Shown here piece after piece: positions 58,783 through 64,000 of a stretch of 64,000 nt of DNA. The position numbers and the translations under genes are program-made. This DNA is from Sagittula sp. P11 (GTDB taxonomy: Bacteria; Pseudomonadota; Alphaproteobacteria; Rhodobacterales; Rhodobacteraceae): positions 682,001 to 746,000 of the forward strand of contig NZ_CP021913.1 of assembly GCF_002814095.1 (NCBI RefSeq). Reading direction: 5' to 3'. Below the pieces are notes generated by a model. That model was not told the origin of the DNA. It was given only the letters and a program-made list of their open reading frames with translations, and made no database searches. Position 1 is the stretch's first letter; each line of letters begins with the position of its first letter.

Positions 58783-59664
58783 ATGCAGGTGATCCTCCAT
58801 ACCGGCGTGCATTGCACGGACGAAGACCGCCTGCTGAAGTGTCTCCTGCGCAATGCGGAAGCCTGGCGGCACGAGGGCGTGGCCATTCCCGGCCCCTCCA
58901 AGTACCGGAAATTGCTGGGCGATTCCATCAACATGCTGAAGGGCACCGAGCCGTCCGCGGAAACGCGCGAGATCCTGCTGGACGCGATCATCCAGGACGA
59001 TCCGGGCAAGATCGACCGGCTGGTGCTGTCGAACGACAACTTCTTTTCCGTGCCGAAGCTGATGTTCCAGAACGGGCTTTTGTACCTCAAGGCTGAGGCG
59101 CGGCTGCAGACTCTGGTGAACATCTTCGACGGCGACGAGGTCGAGCTTTACATGGGCCTGCGCGACCCGGCGACCTTCCTTCCGGCGGCCTTTGCCGCGA
59201 CGCCGCACGACAGTTTCGGGGCCTTCATGGCGGGGGTCGATCCGATGCATCTGCGCTGGTCCGACCTGATCCGGCGGATCCGGGACGCGCTGCCGCAGGT
59301 GCCCATAACCCTTTGGTGCAACGAGGATACTCCGCTGATCTGGGGGCAGATCATCCGCGAGATGGCGGGGATCGAGATGACCCGCAAGATCAGCGGCGCC
59401 TTCGATCTGTTCGCGCAGATCATCGACAAGGAAGGCATGAAGCGGTTCCGCGCCTTCCTGGCGGAGAACCCCGGCATCAACGAACGGCAGAAGCGGCGGG
59501 TGATGGCGGCGTTCCTCGACAAGTATGCCATGGACGAGGAGATCGAGCAGGACGTGGACCTGCCCGGCTGGGATGCGGCCTATATCGACATGCTGACGGA
59601 GATCTACGAGGACGATCTGGAGACCATCGCGCGGATGCCGGGTGTGACGCTGATCACGCCCTGA
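58783..59664 (+). CDS. Conserved hypothetical protein, sulfotransferase-like
   Basis: A 293-residue protein from ATG 58783. The start (VILHTGVHCTDEDRLLKCLL) resembles the 5'-PSB loop region of sulfotransferase-like proteins but lacks the usual Gly-Thr-Thr. NDNFFSVPKLMFQNGLLYLK and LYMGLRDPATFLPAAFAATP follow. Proteins like this are widespread in Rhodobacteraceae. No signal or membrane segment. Divergent from the iron permease; no pathway can be inferred. Confidence 0.65.
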   Translation: MQVILHTGVHCTDEDRLLKCLLRNAEAWRHEGVAIPGPSKYRKLLGDSINMLKGTEPSAETREILLDAIIQDDPGKIDRLVLSNDNFFSVPKLMFQNGLLYLKAEARLQTLVNIFDGDEVELYMGLRDPATFLPAAFAATPHDSFGAFMAGVDPMHLRWSDLIRRIRDALPQVPITLWCNEDTPLIWGQIIREMAGIEMTRKISGAFDLFAQIIDKEGMKRFRAFLAENPGINERQKRRVMAAFLDKYAMDEEIEQDVDLPGWDAAYIDMLTEIYEDDLETIARMPGVTLITP

Positions 59665-59946
59665 ACGCGCCTGAGACCATTAAACCTAACGCGTCTCGCC
59701 TTCGTGTGAACGGGGCGCGCGGGGGTCTAACGGGGCGCACGGTCGTTTGGCCACAGGATGTGGTGGGGCCCCTGCCCCGGACTCGCAACGGGTTAACGGA
59801 TCTTAACGTCTGGTCCCCCCGCATTAAGGGCCGAACCGGCCGATTTGACCCCGATTCCCGGCCGGTTGTTAACCTTTGCCCCGAGTCGGGGTCCGGCAAA
59901 CCGTTGCGCGGAAATCTTTTTCGTTAACCTGTTCCGCGGCCCCGTT
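59665..59946. other. Intergenic region rich in TTAA and GANTC sites
   Basis: 282 bases without a supported gene between two converging genes. TTAA occurs at 59680, 59793, 59803, 59824, 59869 and 59924. GANTC occurs at 59780, 59853 and 59883. Inverted repeats are AACCGGCC/GGCCGGTT (59834-59867) and CCCCGA-G-TCGGGG around 59879-59891. These could be CtrA half-sites and CcrM methylation sites, or terminator structures. Confidence 0.5.
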
Positions 59947-60390
59947 TCACCCGCCCTGTCGGGCCTGTCCGGCAGGCTCCAACCAGTGCTCTGCCGCGGC
60001 GCGGACATCGTCGGGCACCTCCACCGCGCGGCGGGTTTCGAGGCTCAGCATCACGCATTTGAAGACCGTCTCGAAGGCCAGCAACTCGCCGTCCGAGCGG
60101 ATCAGCCGGTGCCGGAAGGTCATCGACTTCGTGCCGACCGTGACGACGGAGGTTTCCAGCCGGATCGCGTCGCCTGCCGTCAGTTCGGCGCGGAACTCGC
60201 TTTGCGCGTTGACCACGGCGAAGGACAGCCGCCGCCCGCTGCGCATGTCGCTGGCGGTCAGGCCCATCTCGGACTGGATGGCAAAGACGCCGTCGGAACA
60301 GGCCGCGAAGTAGCGCGAGACGTTCATGTGGCCGAGGAAATCGCAATGCGCGGGGTCGACCACGGAACGGAAGGAAACAAGGGCCGCCAT
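59947..60390 (-). CDS. Acyl-CoA thioesterase (hotdog fold, YbgC-like)
   Basis: A 147-residue 4HBT-type enzyme. DPAHCDFLGHMNVSRYFAAC carries the catalytic-type Asp near residue 17 and the HMNV helix, and LSFAVVNAQSEFRAELTAGD continues the fold. It hydrolyses acyl-CoA thioesters; the substrate is unknown. AAGGAGAG precedes ATG 60390. A much longer frame is open upstream but overlaps the divergent YcaQ-like gene and is rejected. Confidence 0.85.
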   Translation of the reverse strand: MAALVSFRSVVDPAHCDFLGHMNVSRYFAACSDGVFAIQSEMGLTASDMRSGRRLSFAVVNAQSEFRAELTAGDAIRLETSVVTVGTKSMTFRHRLIRSDGELLAFETVFKCVMLSLETRRAVEVPDDVRAAAEHWLEPAGQARQGG

Positions 60391-60540
60391 CGCGCTCTCC
60401 TTTTTGCAGGTTCGGGTGGGAAGGGTAGCAAACATCGGTGCAGGTCCATAGCGCGGGATGCGCGCACCGGACCCGCATAAAGCGGGTTGATCCCCTTTCG
60501 TTCTCATTGCACCTTGGCGCCAAAGACGTTCGGAGGCCCC

Positions 60541-61707
60541 GTGACCCCCCTGAAGATCCCCAACCGCGCGGCCCGGCATCTGTGGCTGGCCGCGCACGGG
60601 CTGGATGCCCCGACCGCCGGCAGGCCGGACCCCGCCGCCATGGTGCGCGCGCTGGGTTTCGTGCAGCTCGACAGCATCCAGGTGGTCAGCCGTGCCCATC
60701 ACCACATTCTTTGGAGCCGCAACCGCAACTACCGCGAGCCGATGCTGGACCGCATGATGGCGCGGCGCGAGGTGTTCGAGCATTTCACCCACGATGCCTC
60801 GGTGCTGCCGATGGAGTTCCTGCCGATGTGGCAGCGCCAGTTCCGCCGCAAGCGCGAGATGGTGCGCCGGTCCGCATGGTACGGCGGGTTCGACCCGGCG
60901 CTGCTGGACGAGGTGAAGCGGCGCATCGCGGACGAGGGGCCGCTGTCGACCCGGCATTTCGACACGAAGGTGGAGGGCAAGCGCGACATGTGGGTGCGCC
61001 CGCCGCACAAGAAGGCGCTGGATTACCTGTGGTATTCGGGCGAGCTTGCGACCTGCCACCGCGACGGGTTCACCAAGGTCTACGATCTGGCGGAGCGGGT
61101 GTTTCCGGAGGATCTGCGCCGGGCGGAGGTGTCCGACCGCGAACAGCTAGACTGGCTGTGCCGCGCGGCGCTGGAGCGGCTGGGTTTTGCCACCACCGGC
61201 GAGGTGCGCAAGTTCTGGGAGGCGGCGGAGGTGTCCGAGGTGGCGGACTGGGCCGAACGGGACGCCGCGTGGTGGGTCCCGGTGGAGGTCGAGTCGGCGG
61301 ACGGCACATGGACGAAGGCGCTGGCCGCCCCGGACATCGAGGCCCGGCTGGAGGCGGTCCGCCCCCCGGGCGGCGGGCTGCGCATCCTCAACCCCTTCGA
61401 TCCGGCGATCCGCGACCGGGTGCGGCTGAAGCGGCTGTTCGGCTTCGATTACACGGTGGAGATGTTCGTGCCCGCCGCAAAGCGTCAGTGGGGATACTAC
61501 GTCTTCCCGCTGCTGGAGGGCGACCGTTTCGTGGGGCGGCTGGAGGCCAAGGCCGACCGGGCGCGGGGCGTGCTGGACGTGACGCGCCTGTGGCAGGAAC
61601 CGGGCGTGCGCGACAGCGCGGCGCGCATGGCGCGGCTTGAGGCGGAACTGGCGCGGCTGGCCCGGTTTGCCGGCGTGGCGGAGGTTCGCCTGCATTGGCG
61701 GCAATGA
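60541..61707 (+). CDS. YcaQ/AlkX-like winged-helix DNA repair protein
   Basis: A 388-residue HTH_42 family protein. LGFVQLDSIQVVSRAHHHIL and EHFTHDASVLPMEFLPMW resemble the family's QLD motif region. LRILNPFDPAIRDRVRLKRL and QWGYYVFPLLEGDRFVGRLE are near the C-terminus. E. coli YcaQ is a DNA glycosylase acting on interstrand crosslinks and bulky adducts. The start is GTG 60541 with GGAGG a few bases upstream, giving the conserved IPNRAARHLWLAAHGL start. Confidence 0.85.
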   Translation: MTPLKIPNRAARHLWLAAHGLDAPTAGRPDPAAMVRALGFVQLDSIQVVSRAHHHILWSRNRNYREPMLDRMMARREVFEHFTHDASVLPMEFLPMWQRQFRRKREMVRRSAWYGGFDPALLDEVKRRIADEGPLSTRHFDTKVEGKRDMWVRPPHKKALDYLWYSGELATCHRDGFTKVYDLAERVFPEDLRRAEVSDREQLDWLCRAALERLGFATTGEVRKFWEAAEVSEVADWAERDAAWWVPVEVESADGTWTKALAAPDIEARLEAVRPPGGGLRILNPFDPAIRDRVRLKRLFGFDYTVEMFVPAAKRQWGYYVFPLLEGDRFVGRLEAKADRARGVLDVTRLWQEPGVRDSAARMARLEAELARLARFAGVAEVRLHWRQ

Positions 61708-61799
61708 CGGGTTGAGGCCCCCTGCCCGCCCCTGTAAGCGAAGCGCGGGCGGGCCCCTTCGGGGCGCGCGCGGGACTGGGTGAGCGGGGTGTCGGGCGC

Positions 61800-62696
61800 A
61801 TGTCGAACAAGCTGAAACTGGCCATCGGCAGCCTCCTCCTCGGCCTCGTGGTGCTGGCGCTGAAACTGCTGGCCTGGGCGCTGACCGGATCGGTGGCGCT
61901 GCTGTCCGATGCGCTGGAAAGCACGGTGAACCTTGCGACGGCGCTGGCGGCGCTGATCGCGATCCGGGTCGCGGCGATGCCCGCCGACACCAACCACCCT
62001 TTCGGCCACCACAAGGCGGAATACTTCAGCGCGGTGCTGGAAGGCGTGCTGATCATCGTGGCGGCGCTCCTGATCCTGCGCGAGGCCTGGACGGGGTTCT
62101 GGGCGCCGCGCCCGCTGGACGCGCCGCTTCTGGGCCTCGCGGTCAACATCGGCGCCACGGCGCTGAACGCGGCCTGGGCCTATGTGCTGGTGCGGCAGGG
62201 GCGGAAGCTGCGCTCTCCGGCACTGGTGGCGGATGGCAAGCACCTGTGGGCGGACGTTGTGACCTCGGGCGGGGTGGCGGTCGGCGTGCTGCTGGCGCTG
62301 TTCACCGGGTGGTGGGTGCTCGACCCGGTCATGGCGGCGCTGGTGGCGGTGAACATCCTGTGGTCGGGCTACACGGTGGTCATGGCCTCGCTGTCGGGCC
62401 TGATGGACGAGGCGGTGCCGGAGGACGTGCAGGAGAAGATCCGCACGGTGATCTCGGCGCAGGCGACCGGCGCGGTGGAGGCGCACGACCTGAAGACCCG
62501 CCACGCGGGCAGCGCGACCTTCGTGGAGTTCCACCTTGTGGTGCCGGGTGAGATGAGCGTCTTCGACGCCCACGAGATCTGCGATCGGGTGGAGCGGGAA
62601 ATGGCCCGCACGGTGCCGGACGTGCGCACGACCATCCACGTGGAGCCGGACCACAAGTCGAAGGACAGCGGCGTGATCCCGGTGGACGAGGGCTGA
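61800..62696 (+). CDS. Cation diffusion facilitator (CDF) transporter
   Basis: A 298-residue inner-membrane metal exporter with six helices and a cytoplasmic C-terminal domain (HDLKTRHAGSATFVEFHLVV). The helix 2 site reads SDALESTVN, so the positions equivalent to YiiP Asp45 and Asp49 are Glu40 and Asn44. The helix 5 site is GKHLWADVVTS, with His and Asp in HxxxD. NHPFGHHKAE is the usual loop. The metal is probably divalent, but zinc versus iron or cobalt cannot be settled. ATG 61800 follows a GC-rich hairpin region. Confidence 0.88.
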   Translation: MSNKLKLAIGSLLLGLVVLALKLLAWALTGSVALLSDALESTVNLATALAALIAIRVAAMPADTNHPFGHHKAEYFSAVLEGVLIIVAALLILREAWTGFWAPRPLDAPLLGLAVNIGATALNAAWAYVLVRQGRKLRSPALVADGKHLWADVVTSGGVAVGVLLALFTGWWVLDPVMAALVAVNILWSGYTVVMASLSGLMDEAVPEDVQEKIRTVISAQATGAVEAHDLKTRHAGSATFVEFHLVVPGEMSVFDAHEICDRVEREMARTVPDVRTTIHVEPDHKSKDSGVIPVDEG

Positions 62697-62706
62697 GGCG
62701 CGCGGC

Positions 62707-63471
62707 CTAGCCCTTGTCTTCCGGGTTTCTCTGCGCGTCGTCGAAGGTCCACTTCGGCTGCTGTTCCAGCGCGTCCTTCAGGGCGTTGCCCCAGCCCTGG
62801 CTGACCGTCTGGAAGTAGGGATCGTCCTGCAGGACGCGGCCGGTGTGACCGATCTTCAGGCTGTCCTTCTCGTAGCAGTGGTAGTCGAAGGGCAGGCCCA
62901 CGGTCAGATTGGCCTTCACGGTGGAGTCGAAGCTGACCAGCAGGAGGGTCATCGCCTCTTCGAAGGTCATGTTCGGATCGTAGGCGCGCACGAGGATCGG
63001 ACGGCCGTACTTGATCTCGCCGGTCTGGAAGAAGGGCGTGTCGCCGCCGGCCTCGATGAAATTGCCTTCGGGATAGATCAGGAACAGCCGCATCGGCCCG
63101 CCGGCGATCTGCCCGCCCAGAAGGAGCGTGGCGTTGAAGGCGGTGTCGGCGCGCTGGCCGACGTTGGCGTGGCGGTCGATGACCTCGCGCAGGGTGTCGG
63201 CGACAAGGCGCGCCGCCTGGAACATCGAGGGCACGGCCAAGAGCGAGGGCGAGCGTTCGGACGGCGCCTTCAGTCGCTCATCGAGTTCGGAGACGACGGC
63301 CTGCGTGGTGGCGAGGTTGCCGGCGGACAGGAGCGTGATGACCCGTTCACCGGGGTTTTCCCAGATGGTCATCTTCTTGAAGGTGGAGATGTTGTCGAGC
63401 CCGGCATTTGTCCGGGTGTCCGACATGAACACCATGCCTCCATCGAGCATCATTCCCACGCAATAGGTCAT
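62707..63471 (-). CDS. Anbu, bacterial proteasome-like peptidase
   Basis: A 254-residue member of the Anbu (ancestral beta subunit) branch of Ntn hydrolases. MTYCVGMMLDGGMVFMSDTR gives Thr as the N-terminal nucleophile after Met removal, with Asp18 and Lys33 as the likely partners. Anbu assembles into a ring or helical oligomer; its substrates are not established. It is usually encoded with transglutaminase-like and alpha-E genes, and the first of these lies upstream here. Confidence 0.9.
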   Translation of the reverse strand: MTYCVGMMLDGGMVFMSDTRTNAGLDNISTFKKMTIWENPGERVITLLSAGNLATTQAVVSELDERLKAPSERSPSLLAVPSMFQAARLVADTLREVIDRHANVGQRADTAFNATLLLGGQIAGGPMRLFLIYPEGNFIEAGGDTPFFQTGEIKYGRPILVRAYDPNMTFEEAMTLLLVSFDSTVKANLTVGLPFDYHCYEKDSLKIGHTGRVLQDDPYFQTVSQGWGNALKDALEQQPKWTFDDAQRNPEDKG

Positions 63472-63832
63472 CTTCTGCTTTCCGACTCACGACAAGGACC
63501 AAGCATTAGGGGTTGGTTGGCGGCGTTATCAAGTGTGATGTCCGGACAATCGCATATGTCGCGGGGTCACGGCGCCCTGCCGGGGCAGGAATGACACGGT
63601 TTGGGCTTTGGCGCCCGTCAGGTGACGCGAGACCCGGGCGCGTCAAGCCGTGGGGATGGGGCAGCCGCTTTCGGCGCGGGTCGGCATGTCGTCACGGAAC
63701 ATGCGCGGGACTGCGGGGCCCGGAGGCCGGGGGACAGCCGGTGATGACACCGCCGGGGCGACGGCACCACACGCGCCGCCCGACCGAAAGCCCGGCCGGA
63801 CATGCGCTGCGAAAGGCCGATCCGGCCGGTGC
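63472..63832. other. Intergenic region between Anbu and transglutaminase genes
   Basis: 361 bases of GC-rich sequence. Open frames exist but none has a recognisable domain or ribosome site. It should hold the Anbu promoter, and no specific element was identified. Confidence 0.45.
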
Positions 63833-64000
63833 CTACTGCTGCGCGACCTCTATGGCGACGTTCAGCGCCTCGGTCTCGCCGCCGACGCGGAGGCCGTTGA
63901 CCGGCGCCGCGTCGCTGTAGTCGAGGCCGATGGCCACACGGACATAGCGTTCGTCGGGGCTCATCTGGTTGGAGGCGTCGAAGCCGACCCAGCCCAGATC
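63833..64000 (-). CDS. C-terminus of a transglutaminase-like protein (partial)
   Basis: 55 residues that continue past the right edge. GWVGFDASNQMSPDERYVRV and AIGLDYSDAAPVNGLRVGGE match the end of the transglutaminase-like proteins encoded beside Anbu, whose catalytic Cys-His-Asp lies further upstream (outside the window, except the WVGFDASN Asp strand). It ends in AIEVAQQ. The protein may cooperate with Anbu in a peptide-processing operon; this is a known gene neighbourhood of unclear function. Confidence 0.75.
   Translation of the reverse strand, partial: DLGWVGFDASNQMSPDERYVRVAIGLDYSDAAPVNGLRVGGETEALNVAIEVAQQ

Noticed and set aside
59947-61059. Longer 370-residue version of the thioesterase
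   Set aside because: The N-terminal extension is antisense to the YcaQ-like gene. The ATG at 60390 has a good ribosome site and gives the normal family length.

Overview
The window is a GC-rich alphaproteobacterial chromosome segment, most likely from the Rhodobacteraceae (Roseobacter group). This rests on gene families and gene order: a hmuRSTUV-type heme locus, an Anbu proteasome-like protease next to a transglutaminase gene, and a Roseobacter-type T7-like temperate podophage. No species can be named from sequence alone.

Host left flank (1-7563). A divergent heme-uptake locus: a TonB-dependent outer-membrane receptor on the minus strand, and on the plus strand hmuS (cytoplasmic heme handling), hmuT (periplasmic binding protein), hmuU (permease), hmuV (ATPase), a ChaN-like iron-regulated protein and a small IsdG-type heme monooxygenase. 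An IS3-family element (7550-8820) abuts the monooxygenase, supplies its last codons, and has no visible target duplication.

AT-rich remnant (about 8821-15113). One large gene, coding for an HD domain plus a GHKL/Hsp90-type ATPase and about 881 residues when rejoined, is split by a complete IS66-family element (10127-13262) with a perfect 8-bp target duplication. The IS66 carries tnpA, tnpB, tnpC and a pRiA4b ORF-3-type passenger gene.

Prophage (15114-56680). A 48-bp direct repeat of the 3' half of tRNA-Thr(TGT) marks attL and attR. The tRNA is intact at the right end. On the minus strand, from right to left, lie terminase, a Tad2-like (anti-Thoeris) fusion, portal, scaffold, capsid, tail tubular A and B, internal virion proteins, tail fibre, holin candidates, amidase endolysin and overlapping spanins, ending in a terminator. 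This is a T7-type virion, but there is no phage RNA or DNA polymerase. Next comes a 268-bp cluster of twelve GTTTTGG/CCAAAAC heptamers, a rightward block (ParB-like, DUF932, small proteins) with repeated leader elements, a leftward replication block (helicase and Toprim primase), a Cro/CI switch with a perfect palindromic operator, small early genes and a tyrosine integrase. Between the integrase and attR sits low-GC cargo: a DUF262 protein overlapped by a HEPN-type protein, probably a defence pair. Imperfect homology at exactly the att offset extends outward from attL, so the HD-GHKL remnant may be the right end of an older element inserted at the same tRNA.

Host right flank (56711-64000). 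An FbpB-type ferric-iron permease, a conserved hypothetical protein, an intergenic stretch rich in TTAA and GANTC sites, a hotdog thioesterase, a YcaQ-like winged-helix protein, a CDF metal transporter, an Anbu peptidase and the C-terminus of a transglutaminase-like protein. Both flanks carry iron or heme uptake genes, so the insertions appear to interrupt a host iron-acquisition neighbourhood.
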